Shown: positions 33,975-42,872 of the stretch, piece after piece
Position numbering within the stretch: the first letter of the stretch is position 1
Layout of the letters: the number at the start of each line of letters is the position of its first letter
Assembly (NCBI GenBank): GCA_018665815.1
Contig: JABJBP010000156.1
Span: 1 to 50,536 of the forward strand
DNA from: Rhodospirillaceae bacterium
GTDB taxonomy: Bacteria > Pseudomonadota > Alphaproteobacteria > Rhodospirillales > Casp-alpha2
Direction of reading: 5' to 3'
Length of the DNA stretch: 50,536 bases
Translations under genes and position numbers: made by a program
The notes under the pieces: model-generated
Told to the model about the DNA's origin: nothing
Databases searched by the model: none
The model's input: only the letters and a program-made list of their open reading frames with translations

Positions 33975-34763
33975 CTAAGGCATGGTGAAGCCGCCATTGA
34001 CGCTGAGCACCTGACCGGTGATCCACGACGCCCGGTCGCTGACCAGGAAGGCGATGATGCTGGCATGATCTTCCGGCTCACCGATACGGCGCAGCGGGTA
34101 CATGCGGAGAACTTTTTGTTCCCGGCGTTGATATTTTTCTTCGCCCATCTGTTCGCGCAGACTGTCCTCGCGCTCGATCCTGAGCTCCGTATTTGTCGCG
34201 CCGGGGGATACGGCGTTGATGGTGATCCCGTGCTGGCCGACCTCTTGCGCCACGGACTTGATCAGTGCAATTACGCCGCCTTTCGCAGCGGCGTAATATG
34301 ACAGCCGCGCCTGGCCGATGCGGGCTGAATCCGTGGCCATGCAGACAATGCGGCCATATTGCCGCTCGATCATGCCGGGCAAGACGACGTGCAGGATATT
34401 CATCGGACCATAAAGACAGATATCGATCATGCGGCGCCAGTCTTCGGGCGACGATTCGACGAACAATTTGTCATCGACGATGGCGGCGGTAACAACGACG
34501 ATGTCCGGCGGTCCAAGTTTGTCCGTCAGAGTATCAACCATGTCTTGCATGGAACTGAGTTGGGTAACATTGGCTTGCAAACCGAGGGTTTCAGCACCGG
34601 TTTCATCGGCGATCTTGGCGGCGGAGGCAATCGCACCCTCACTGTTCAGGTCTGCCAGCACAACCTTTGCGCCGGCAGTTGCCATTTCCAAACCTGCAGC
34701 GTAACCGATACCACGTGCACCGCCGACGATCAGCGCGACCTTCCCTTTAATCCCCAAATCCAT
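33975..34763 (-). CDS. Short-chain dehydrogenase/reductase (SDR)
   Basis: A 262-residue classical SDR. The nucleotide motif GGARGIGYA (about 12-20) with a following acidic DLN favours NAD(H). The catalytic Ser lies in MATDSARIG, Tyr and Lys in YYAAAK, and the C-terminal SVNGGFTMP is typical. It probably oxidises a 3-hydroxyacyl-CoA or a ring alcohol. I chose ATG 34763 because it starts the conserved LGIKGKVALIVGG lead and has AGGGG upstream; longer forms add 33 untypical residues. It is first in the minus-strand SDR, acyl-CoA dehydrogenase and double CoA-transferase operon. Confidence 0.92.
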   Translation of the reverse strand: MDLGIKGKVALIVGGARGIGYAAGLEMATAGAKVVLADLNSEGAIASAAKIADETGAETLGLQANVTQLSSMQDMVDTLTDKLGPPDIVVVTAAIVDDKLFVESSPEDWRRMIDICLYGPMNILHVVLPGMIERQYGRIVCMATDSARIGQARLSYYAAAKGGVIALIKSVAQEVGQHGITINAVSPGATNTELRIEREDSLREQMGEEKYQRREQKVLRMYPLRRIGEPEDHASIIAFLVSDRASWITGQVLSVNGGFTMP

Positions 34764-34923
34764 CGGAAATCCCCTCATAAATACAAATACGCATGCACTG
34801 AACGAAATTGATGAAACAGCGCTGAGCGCAAAAGCATCCCTGAATTCCACTAGACGACACACGTTCCGAATTGTAATTTACTCATGGATCAGGTGTCAAT
34901 TTATCCAAGAACGGAGACGATTT

Positions 34924-36150
34924 ATGAGTCAAGGCGAGGACCAATTAGGCTTGCCGCTGGACGGTATTCGCGTTGCCGATTTCAGCAGACTGCTGCCGGG
35001 CCCCTGGTGCGCACAATTCCTCTCCGACCTAGGTGCTTCGGTAATAAAAGTGGAAATTCCCGGCACCGGCGACATGAGCCGCCACAACCCGCCTCGGTTT
35101 GGCGACACCAGCGTCTACTTCAACAGTGTCAACGGCGGCAAGCGCGGGATGACCTTGGACATGACCTTGCCGGAAGGGCGTGAAATCGCCCATCGCCTGA
35201 TCGAAACATCCGATGTGGTGATCGAGTCCTTTCGTCCCGGTGTGGCGAAAAAGCTTGGGATCGATTATGAGACAGTGAAGCATGTGAATGATCGCGCAAT
35301 ATACTGTTCTATTACCGGATTCGGCCAAGACGGACCGCTGGCGCATATTTCCGGCCATGATTTGGCGATCCAAAGCCTGGCCGGTTTCATGACGCTGGGC
35401 ACGCCTGACGGCGACGTGCCGCAAGTCCCTGGATTTCAAGCCGCCGACTACGCCGGTGCGGCGTTGGCGTGCATCGGTATTTTATCAGGCCTCATGAGCC
35501 GCGGTCAGCACGGCAAGGGCTGCAACATTGATCTCTCTATGTTCGATAGTCTTTTGGCCATGTGCAACATCACCCTCACCGGCGCCATGGCCAAGGCCGC
35601 CGGGGATGCCAACCCCTCGTTGATCGAAGCTTGGGGGGGCAATCCGCGGTATGCCAATTACGCGACCCGCGACGGCAAGGCCGTCGCGGTTGCTTTGCTG
35701 GAGACCCGCCTTTGGCGAGGGTTTTGCGATGCGATCGGACGCCCGGATTTGGTGGATGACGATGAGTCACCGGACGCACGTCATAGTGATCACGGTGAAC
35801 GCGCGGTAGAATACCGAGCTGCCATTTCGGATTATTGTCTGTCCAAGGATCGCGATGAATTAATTGATGAAATGGTTCGCCACGGTGTTCCTCTCTGCCC
35901 CATTTACACGCCTGAAGAGGCGATGGGATCCGAGATCGTTCAGGCGCGGGGGTTGATTGAGTATGTGGAAAACCCGCAAGGCCTTCGTATTCCACGCATC
36001 GTCAATCCGTTGATCAAGTCAGGCCTCGTGCGGAAAACCCGGGCGCCGGCGCCCGCACTGGGGGCCGACGGTGATGCTATCCTGTCCGAGTTGGGATTTG
36101 ATGGCGCGGACTTGTCGCGCTTTGCAAATGCAGGGATCATCTCGTCATGA
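34924..36150 (+). CDS. CaiB/BaiF CoA-transferase family III protein
   Basis: A 408-residue single-domain family III CoA transferase. It shows LDGIRVADFSRLLPGPWCAQFLSDLGA-type N-terminal features, VKVEIPGTGD and the catalytic Asp in FQAADYAGAAL (near residue 176). It should activate a carboxylic acid by transfer from succinyl-CoA or another thioester. It overlaps the MmgE/PrpD gene by 4 nt and is divergent from the SDR operon across 160 bp. That gap holds the promoters for both sides; I saw no clear operator in it. Confidence 0.93.
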   Translation: MSQGEDQLGLPLDGIRVADFSRLLPGPWCAQFLSDLGASVIKVEIPGTGDMSRHNPPRFGDTSVYFNSVNGGKRGMTLDMTLPEGREIAHRLIETSDVVIESFRPGVAKKLGIDYETVKHVNDRAIYCSITGFGQDGPLAHISGHDLAIQSLAGFMTLGTPDGDVPQVPGFQAADYAGAALACIGILSGLMSRGQHGKGCNIDLSMFDSLLAMCNITLTGAMAKAAGDANPSLIEAWGGNPRYANYATRDGKAVAVALLETRLWRGFCDAIGRPDLVDDDESPDARHSDHGERAVEYRAAISDYCLSKDRDELIDEMVRHGVPLCPIYTPEEAMGSEIVQARGLIEYVENPQGLRIPRIVNPLIKSGLVRKTRAPAPALGADGDAILSELGFDGADLSRFANAGIISS

Positions 36151-37496
36151 GTATTGAAGCGGGTGAGAATGCTAAAATCGTCGCCGCCTACGTTGCTGGC
36201 GCCATGGATCGGCAATTGCCGCTGGACGTCATGGACGCTGGGCGGATGTGTTTGGCCGATTGGTTGGCTGTTGGAATTGGCGCCCATGATCAAGGTGCAG
36301 GCATCACTGTTCGTGAAACTGTGAAGGCATGGTCATCGAGCGGGACCTCGCCGGTCATGCAGGGTGGCGAAAGCGCGGCGATGGTGTCTGCGTTGGTGAA
36401 CGGCACGTTCGCTCACTGCCTCGACTACGATGACACCCATGTTGGATGCTTGGCGCATTTGAGCGGCCCGACGTGGGCGGCGACATTGGCCGTGGCGGCG
36501 GAGAACGGCGCCAGTGACCAACAAACGCTGAAAGCATTCGTCACCGGCTTCGAAGTCGGCGCCCGGTTAGGCGGGAAGGGGTTCGGCGAGGCGGTGAATA
36601 AATTGGGCATTCACTCGACAGCTGTCTTTGGGCGCCTTGCGGCAACCGCGGCGGCCGGCGCGTTGCTGGGCCTGAACGAAGATCAAATGATTAGTGCCCT
36701 GGGCGTCGCCGCGACACAGGCCGGCGGATTGGTTGCGTCATTCGGCACCATGTCGAAACCGTTTCATGCGGGAAAGGCCGCCATGGATGGCGTACTATCC
36801 GCGCAAATGGCGTCCAACGGGTTTGAGGCTGCGGGCGGATTACTTGAGGTGGCCGGCGACGGTTTGGCCCGCGTCCTTGTCCAAGGTGGTCAGACGGATA
36901 TTGGCGTTATGGATTTCAATGACGGCTGGGAGATATTGGAAAACACCTTCAAGCCTTATGCCGCCTGTCTGCTCACCCATCCCGTTATCGATAGCGCGCG
37001 TGAATTGCATAACAAACTAAACGGCAGAGAGGCCCGTGAAATTCGCGCACATGTGAACCCCATGGTGTTGCGGTTCGCAGCGAAAGCGAACCCCAAGACA
37101 CCTTTGGAAGGTAAGTTCAGCACCACTTATTGCACGGCTCTTGGCCTTTGCGGCTACCGGGGCTCGGAACGGGATTTCAGCCCAGCGCGGCTTTCCGACC
37201 CCGGCGTTTTGGCGACAATGGATCGTGTTCATCTAGTCAGCGACGAGACCCTTTCGGCGACGGCGGCGAAGGTGACGATTGATCTGGCCGACGGCGGCGA
37301 GATATCCGCAGAAACGCCCTTGGCCACCGGTAATCCCGGCAATCCTTTGGGATGGGACGGCATCAATTGGAAGTTCATGTCCTTGGTTGAGCCGGTGCTG
37401 GGTGATGATGCGGCGGCGCTGTTCGACCATGCCCGCCATTTCGGCGATGGAGATGATCTCAGGCAAATCAGTCGCACCATAGCGGCTGTTCATTGA
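36147..37496 (+). CDS. MmgE/PrpD family protein
   Basis: A 449-residue member of the 2-methylcitrate dehydratase (PrpD)/immune-responsive-gene (cis-aconitate decarboxylase) fold. Recognisable segments are HCLDYDDTHVGCLAHLSGPTW (His and Asp residues of the active-site region), GLNEDQMISALGVAATQAGGL and FGTMSKPFHAGKAAMDG. The family acts on di- and tricarboxylates by dehydration or decarboxylation without Fe-S. It is coupled by 4-nt overlaps to the CoA transferase before and the flavin oxidoreductase after. With the PrpF-like isomerase at 24 kb it hints at a methyl-branched polycarboxylate intermediate, but the substrate is not known. Confidence 0.92.
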   Translation: MSIEAGENAKIVAAYVAGAMDRQLPLDVMDAGRMCLADWLAVGIGAHDQGAGITVRETVKAWSSSGTSPVMQGGESAAMVSALVNGTFAHCLDYDDTHVGCLAHLSGPTWAATLAVAAENGASDQQTLKAFVTGFEVGARLGGKGFGEAVNKLGIHSTAVFGRLAATAAAGALLGLNEDQMISALGVAATQAGGLVASFGTMSKPFHAGKAAMDGVLSAQMASNGFEAAGGLLEVAGDGLARVLVQGGQTDIGVMDFNDGWEILENTFKPYAACLLTHPVIDSARELHNKLNGREAREIRAHVNPMVLRFAAKANPKTPLEGKFSTTYCTALGLCGYRGSERDFSPARLSDPGVLATMDRVHLVSDETLSATAAKVTIDLADGGEISAETPLATGNPGNPLGWDGINWKFMSLVEPVLGDDAAALFDHARHFGDGDDLRQISRTIAAVH

Positions 37497-38599
37497 TGAC
37501 CAGCGCGCTTTTTACCGAAACATCGCTTCGTGGCATGCATGTGCCCAATCGCATCGTCGTCTCGCCCATGTGCCAATACAGCGCCATCGACGGTTCGGCG
37601 ACGGATTGGCATCTGGTGCACTTGGGCCAAATGGCCATGTCGGGCGCCGGCCTGCTGATCATAGAAGCGACACATGTGGAGGCGCCCGGTCGGATCACGC
37701 CGAAGTGCCTGGGTCTCTATTCCGACGAAAACGAGACCGCATTAGCGCGGGTCATCGCGTTCTGCCGTGAGCACGGCTCGGCGAAGTTGGGCATTCAATT
37801 GTCCCACGCGGGCCGCAAAGGTTCGGCTAGGCTGCCTTGGGACCAGCGTGGCGCCCCTCTGGACCCCACCGATGGCGGTTGGCCCACGCTCAGTTGTTCT
37901 GGCATTCCGCGCGCGGATGGCTGGCCCGCGCCCGAGGCCTTGGACGAGGCCGGATTGCAGGCGGTGAAGGATGCCCACGTCGATGCCACCCGGCGCGCCG
38001 ACCGGCTTGGTCTCGATCTGATCGAGGTCAACGCCGCGCATGGGTATTTGTTGCACGAATTCCTGTCGCCGCATTCGAACCGTCGCGAGGATGCGTATGG
38101 TGGCGTTCTCGCAAACCGCATGCGTTATCCTTTGGACGTGTTCGCCGCCATGCGCGCCGCTTGGCCCGATGACAAACCCATGGGCGTTCGGATTTCCGCC
38201 ACCGATTGGCTGGAGGATGGCTGGGAGTCGGATCAGGCGGCGGTTTTCTGCCGGGCGTTAAAAGCCTTGGGTTGCGATTACATTGCTGTTTCCACGGGCG
38301 GCCTTTCCCTTGATCAGGTGATCCCACTGGGTGAGGGACACCAAGTGCCTTTCGCGGCAGAAATTCGAAAAGCGGCGGAAATTCCGACTATGGCCGTCGG
38401 CATGATTTACGAGCCCCGGCATGCTGAAAGCATCATCGCGGATCAACAATCCGATTTCATCGCCATGGCACGCGGTATGCTGTTCCACCCACATTGGCCT
38501 TGGCGGGCCGCTGCGGCGTTGGGCGGTGAGGTCGATTATCCGCCGCAATACGTGCGCGCCTACAAATCAAAATGGCTGCGCGATATCGAGGGCAGCTAA
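37493..38599 (+). CDS. NADH:flavin oxidoreductase, Old Yellow Enzyme family (YqjM-like)
   Basis: A 368-residue TIM-barrel FMN ene-reductase of the YqjM/thermophilic-like class. Features are VVSPMCQYSAIDG (Cys27 and Tyr29 at the FMN), QLSHAGRKG, NAAHGYLLHEFLSPHSNRR with the substrate-binding His pair, and a C-terminal MARGMLFHPHWPWR. It would reduce an activated C=C bond, for example of an enone or enoyl-CoA. It overlaps the MmgE/PrpD gene by 4 nt and ends the plus-strand operon, converging on another CoA transferase with a 44-nt gap. Confidence 0.93.
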   Translation: MMTSALFTETSLRGMHVPNRIVVSPMCQYSAIDGSATDWHLVHLGQMAMSGAGLLIIEATHVEAPGRITPKCLGLYSDENETALARVIAFCREHGSAKLGIQLSHAGRKGSARLPWDQRGAPLDPTDGGWPTLSCSGIPRADGWPAPEALDEAGLQAVKDAHVDATRRADRLGLDLIEVNAAHGYLLHEFLSPHSNRREDAYGGVLANRMRYPLDVFAAMRAAWPDDKPMGVRISATDWLEDGWESDQAAVFCRALKALGCDYIAVSTGGLSLDQVIPLGEGHQVPFAAEIRKAAEIPTMAVGMIYEPRHAESIIADQQSDFIAMARGMLFHPHWPWRAAAALGGEVDYPPQYVRAYKSKWLRDIEGS

Positions 38600-38643
38600 G
38601 TTTCGACTTCCAGAGTTTTATTGAAGCTGAAGCCGCGAGCCGG

Positions 38644-39870
38644 TCAATCTTCCGGCACGACAATCGTATGATCGGAAACGAGGCGATCAATCTCGGTGTT
38701 GTCATAGCCGAGGGCTGCAAGATAATCCCGTGCGCCTTCGCCTACCGCTGGCGCCTGTAGTCGCATCCCGAATTCATGATCACCCATGCGCAGCGGCAGC
38801 CGCGGCAATTTGACGGTGCGGCCGTCGGCCAAGCGGGTATCAAGAAGACCGCCGCTGTTCAGCAGATGTGGGTCTTCGAACAAGTCTTGCGGCTTGCGCA
38901 CCGGCGCGAACGGCAAGCCGGCCTCTTCGCAACGGGCATTGATCTCGGCGCAACTCAGATTGGCCAGGCGATCCTGGATTTGTTCAAGCAGGTATTCACG
39001 GTTCTGTTTGCGTCCGTCGTTGGTGTCGAACTCTGAACTTCGCCTCAGGTCTGTCCACTCAAATACCTCGCACAGCTGCTGCCAATGCCGGTCGCTGACG
39101 ACGCCGATGCAGATCTGATCGCCATCGGCTGAGGCGAATAAGTCATAAATGGCCCAGGGGTTCTCACCTTCCGGCATGGGCGGTGGGTCCTCGCCGGTGA
39201 CGGCGGCGGCGGACATGTGCTGAGCAACCAGATAGGCTGTGCTTTCGAACAGCGAAGCGACAACGTTCTGGCCCTTGCCGGTGGCCCGTCGTTCGTATAG
39301 TGCGGTGATGATGCCGAGCGCGCCGAAAGTGCCAGCGAGAATATCGGTGACCGAGGCGCCGGCCCTGAGCGGCCGTCCCGCGGGCCCCGTCATATAAGCT
39401 AGTCCGCCCATCATCTGGACGAGGTTGTCGAGGCTCGGGCGATTTTCATAAGGTCCGGGCATGAAGCCTTTCAGCGAGCAGTAAACCAAGCCCGGATTCA
39501 ATGCCGCGCAATCTTCATAACCGAACCCCAGTCGTTCGACGGTGCGGGGACCAAAGTTTTCTATAAAGACATCGGCGCCTTGAATGGCTTTACGCAACAC
39601 GGCCTTGCCGTCGTCTTCTTTCAAATTAATCGTCAGGCTTTTCTTGTTGCGATTGAAGTAATGAAACAGGCCGGAACCGAACCCACTGTAGCGCCGGGTG
39701 TCATCGCCGTCGGGCGCTTTTTCCACTTTGATCACTTCGGCGCCCATGTCGGCTAGGATGAGGCCGCAGGATGAACCCAGAACGACATGGCCAAGCTCAA
39801 TCACCCGAATGCCAGATAAGGGGAGGTCCTGGGGAAGGTTCTGGGGGGGTGATGGTTCTTCGGTGTTCAT
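38644..39870 (-). CDS. CaiB/BaiF CoA-transferase family III protein
   Basis: A 408-residue family III CoA transferase, the third in the region. It has LSGIRVIELGHVVLGSSCGLILADMGAEV-type start features, VEKAPDGDDTRR, and the catalytic Asp in GASVTDILAGTFGA (near residue 173). ATG 39870 gives a 4-nt ATGA overlap with the lyase gene upstream, which supports this start over one 18 nt earlier. Coupling to an HMG-CoA-lyase-like enzyme resembles itaconate- or hydroxymethylglutarate-type degradation, where a transferase makes the lyase substrate; this is inference. Confidence 0.92.
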   Translation of the reverse strand: MNTEEPSPPQNLPQDLPLSGIRVIELGHVVLGSSCGLILADMGAEVIKVEKAPDGDDTRRYSGFGSGLFHYFNRNKKSLTINLKEDDGKAVLRKAIQGADVFIENFGPRTVERLGFGYEDCAALNPGLVYCSLKGFMPGPYENRPSLDNLVQMMGGLAYMTGPAGRPLRAGASVTDILAGTFGALGIITALYERRATGKGQNVVASLFESTAYLVAQHMSAAAVTGEDPPPMPEGENPWAIYDLFASADGDQICIGVVSDRHWQQLCEVFEWTDLRRSSEFDTNDGRKQNREYLLEQIQDRLANLSCAEINARCEEAGLPFAPVRKPQDLFEDPHLLNSGGLLDTRLADGRTVKLPRLPLRMGDHEFGMRLQAPAVGEGARDYLAALGYDNTEIDRLVSDHTIVVPED

Positions 39871-40787
39871 GGGTTGCCTGCCTGCCAATCGATGGGGCCA
39901 CTTTTCATCACCTGTCCCGGTAGCGGATAGCCAAGCAATGCTTCCATGTCACGGGCTGCCGTGATCAAGAGGTTGAGGTCGATGCCCGTTTCGATACCCA
40001 TTTCGTGGAGCAGGCAGACGACATCCTCCGTAGCTAGATTGCCGGCGGCCTGCGGCACCGTCGGGCAGCCGCCGATGCCGCCCAGCGCCGTATCAAAGGT
40101 CGTCGCCCCGACCTGCATGGCGGCGAGCAGATTGCTCATGGCCGAACCACGATTGTTGTGAAAATGCAGGGAGAAATCGTTCGCTGAAAATCGATCCTGA
40201 TAAGATTTGACCAGACGGCTCACCGGCCCCGGCGTCGCCATTCCCGTGGTATCGCCGAAAATGACGCCGTCTGCGCCCAAGTCCCGGAATGTTTCGGCAA
40301 TGGACAGCAGGCGGTCCGGCGGCACCGCGCCCTCAAAGGGGCAGCCGAAACTAACGGCGATGGCCCCAAGAACGGATACGCCGTGATCGGCGGCAAGAGA
40401 AAACACCGTGTCCAGGCCGGCCAGTGATTCGGAGATCGAGCGATTGACGTTGGCTCGATTGTGGCTCTCGCTCGCTGACAGAAATACGACAAGTTGGTCG
40501 GCGCCCGCCTCGATCGCTGCAAGGGCGTATTTGGGTGTTGGCACAAGTGTTGAGCGGATGAATTTCTTTCCCGCCAAACCGGCCATTATGGCCTCGGCGT
40601 CGGCCAATTGCGGAATGACCTTCTCATTGATGAAGGATGCAACTTCAATTTCCCTCGCGCCCGCGGTGGCCAGGGCATCAATCACTGCCAGTTTGCCAGC
40701 TGTTGGAATAAAGGCCTCGACGTTCTGAAATCCATCGCGGGGGCCGACCTCGCGGAGCTTTACCTTTTTGGGGAAATTATCGGGCAT
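39867..40787 (-). CDS. Hydroxymethylglutaryl-CoA lyase-like (HMGL) enzyme
   Basis: A 306-residue TIM-barrel lyase of the DRE-TIM/HMGL family that cleaves 3-hydroxy-3-methylacyl-CoA or related compounds. Visible are REVGPRDGFQN (catalytic Arg-Asp), LHFHNNRG (metal His-x-His), and the signature GIGGCPTVPQAAGNLATED with the catalytic Cys. A second in-frame ATG at 40793 is possible; ATG 40787 has better spacing (8 nt) to GGAAGA. The start overlaps the gntR stop by 11 nt, so the regulator, lyase and transferase form one operon. True HMG-CoA lyase for leucine or terpenoid catabolism and citramalyl-type lyase are both possible. Confidence 0.9.
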   Translation of the reverse strand: MPDNFPKKVKLREVGPRDGFQNVEAFIPTAGKLAVIDALATAGAREIEVASFINEKVIPQLADAEAIMAGLAGKKFIRSTLVPTPKYALAAIEAGADQLVVFLSASESHNRANVNRSISESLAGLDTVFSLAADHGVSVLGAIAVSFGCPFEGAVPPDRLLSIAETFRDLGADGVIFGDTTGMATPGPVSRLVKSYQDRFSANDFSLHFHNNRGSAMSNLLAAMQVGATTFDTALGGIGGCPTVPQAAGNLATEDVVCLLHEMGIETGIDLNLLITAARDMEALLGYPLPGQVMKSGPIDWQAGNP

Positions 40788-41538
40788 GAGCATCGTCTTC
40801 CAGCGATATGGACGTCTGATAAGCGTAATGATCGCCGCGCAAATAGAGGTGCGAGACGGCGACGACGGTATCTGCGCCGTCTAAGTAGATGTTCTCGACG
40901 AAGAATAGCGGCGTGCCGAATTCGACCTCTAACAATGCCGCCAGATCGCGGTCGGCGGCCATCGCTTCCACGGTTTGATCCATGCGCATCAAATTGACGC
41001 CGCACTCACCGCGCAGCACATCGACGAAATTGCGGTTCGGCACCATGGTCGATTTTTTGATCGTGCCCAATACTTCAGGCCGGCCGAAATTGACATGGTA
41101 GGAGATGATGTTGCCGGCGATGCGCCTGATGCGCTGCATGGTCCAAAGTGCATCCCCCAAGGCGCATTCAAGGATGTTCGATACCCGCGACGGCGCAGGT
41201 TTGAGGGCACATTCGAGGACTGTCTGTTTAATGGGCAGGCTTTTGCCGCTGGCCGAATCGACCCATTCGGTGAAATTACCTGATACAGCAATCTTTAAGG
41301 GTTGGCTGGATGGTGCCCTAGTGACGATCGTGCCGACGCCGCGTCGGCTCCGCACCCAGCCTTCATTGGAGAGCAGGGCAAGGGCTTTGCGGATGGTGAT
41401 ATTGCTGACCGAGAAGAAATTTTCCAGCTCGCTGGACGGTGGGATGATGTCGCCTTCCAGGTATTCGCCGTTAGCGATCCGCCGGCGCAAGGTGGTGGCG
41501 ACCTGTTGGTATTGTGGCATGACGCTGGAATTAATCAT
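40777..41538 (-). CDS. GntR family transcriptional regulator (HutC/UTRA type)
   Basis: A 253-residue regulator with an N-terminal GntR winged HTH (about 8-75; FFSVSNITIRKALALLSNEGWVRSRRGVGTIV) and a C-terminal UTRA effector domain (about 95-245; PLFFVENIYLDGADTVVAVSHLYLRGDHY). It heads the operon with the lyase and CoA transferase. The E2-E1 operon for a 2-oxoacid dehydrogenase lies just upstream on the same strand, so control of either is possible. The gap 41539-41670 holds no gene. Confidence 0.92.
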   Translation of the reverse strand: MINSSVMPQYQQVATTLRRRIANGEYLEGDIIPPSSELENFFSVSNITIRKALALLSNEGWVRSRRGVGTIVTRAPSSQPLKIAVSGNFTEWVDSASGKSLPIKQTVLECALKPAPSRVSNILECALGDALWTMQRIRRIAGNIISYHVNFGRPEVLGTIKKSTMVPNRNFVDVLRGECGVNLMRMDQTVEAMAADRDLAALLEVEFGTPLFFVENIYLDGADTVVAVSHLYLRGDHYAYQTSISLEDDAHAR

Positions 41539-41670
41539 CGCATGGGCTCAACCGAAAAGAAGGCTTGAGGTGTGGCTAATCCATCACCGATCAAGGCTCT
41601 TATCTGTTCAATCACCGGGTCAATTTCCGCCATAACTTACCTTGTATCCTTTCGCGCATCGGCGAGAGCG

Positions 41671-42855
41671 TTAACGTTCAATCACGAATTCAGTTTTCTC
41701 AAGGCTGTCGGTAAGGTCATTGATGAACATCACGGCATCGGCCCCGTCGATGAAGCGGTGATCAAAGCTGAGTGAGGCGTTCATCACCGCGCCAACGCTG
41801 AGCGTGCCGTCGGCAACCACCGGGCGGTCTTGAATGCGCGACACCCACAACGTCGCCGTCTGCGGCGCGTTGATCACCGGACGGGCGGAAAGGATGGTCG
41901 CAGTTTCCAGTCCGCCCGTGTTAGACAGGGTGAAAGTGCCGCTCTTGGTGTCGGCCGGCTTGAGATTGCCGGATCGGCAGCGTGTCACAAGATCTTCAAA
42001 GGCAACCGCTAAATCGAAAAGAGGTTTGCCGTTCGCCACGCCCAAGACCGGTACCATGAGCCCCTTTTCCGTGGCCATGGCGATGCTCAAGCTAACGTCA
42101 TCATGGAGCAGCAATTCCCGCCTGCGTTCATCGATCCTGGCGTTGAAGCGGGGGTGCCGGGGCAAGGTGTCGGCCAGGCATTTGATCAACAAAACCGTTG
42201 GCGACAATCGAACCCCGGCGTCCACCGCAGTGGGTTTCAAGGTCTCGAACTGCGTGCGCAAGCCAGTTGCCGAGACTTCGAAATTCATCGTCGAATGCGC
42301 CAGGGTGTGAACCGAAGTTGCCATACGCTCAGCCATGGCCATGCGTACGGGGGTCAACGGTTCGCGTGTTTTGCCATCGCCTGAAAGAGACAAAGCGTTG
42401 AGATCACGCTCAAGAATGCGGCCATCCGCACCGCTGCCCGGTACCAGCGAAAGATTGACGCCGCGGTCCTGTGCCAGTTTTCGTGTCGATGGTGCCGCGA
42501 CGATGGTTTCGGCAACTTTGGTTGAGGCCTTGCCAGAGGATTTATCAGGAGACGACTTTTTCCGCCTGGGTGCGGCGGCTTTCTTGGTTTTGATCTTGGC
42601 TTTTTTCGCCGGCGTGGCGTTACCCGTATTGATGCGCATGAACACGGATCCGACCTCGACCGTATCTCCCGGGGTCCAGCACAATTCACTGACGGTACCG
42701 GATCTCGGCGACGGCAGCTCAACATCGACCTTGTCGGTGCTGACGGAGGCCACTTCATCACCTTCCTTGATCGCCTGACCAACTTCGACACTCCAGTCAA
42801 TGAGTACGGCCTCGCTGATGCCCTCGCCGATATCGGGGAGAATGAACTCATACAT
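41671..42855 (-). CDS. bkdB: 2-oxoacid dehydrogenase E2 (dihydrolipoamide acyltransferase)
   Basis: A 394-residue E2 of the branched-chain/pyruvate class. In order: one lipoyl domain (about 1-75, lipoyl Lys in STDKVDVELPS), an Ala/Lys/Pro-rich linker, a peripheral-subunit-binding domain (STRKLAQDRGVNL...GRILERD, about 115-150) and the catalytic acyltransferase domain ending in DHRFIDGADA with the His-x3-Asp-Gly active site. ATG 42855 was chosen because GGAAGG lies 7 nt upstream and the product begins with the conserved MYEFILPDIGEG. Branched-chain specificity is inferred from the E1 pair; no E3 gene is present. Confidence 0.9.
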   Translation of the reverse strand: MYEFILPDIGEGISEAVLIDWSVEVGQAIKEGDEVASVSTDKVDVELPSPRSGTVSELCWTPGDTVEVGSVFMRINTGNATPAKKAKIKTKKAAAPRRKKSSPDKSSGKASTKVAETIVAAPSTRKLAQDRGVNLSLVPGSGADGRILERDLNALSLSGDGKTREPLTPVRMAMAERMATSVHTLAHSTMNFEVSATGLRTQFETLKPTAVDAGVRLSPTVLLIKCLADTLPRHPRFNARIDERRRELLLHDDVSLSIAMATEKGLMVPVLGVANGKPLFDLAVAFEDLVTRCRSGNLKPADTKSGTFTLSNTGGLETATILSARPVINAPQTATLWVSRIQDRPVVADGTLSVGAVMNASLSFDHRFIDGADAVMFINDLTDSLEKTEFVIER

Positions 42856-42872
42856 AGCGAAACCTTCCGTCA

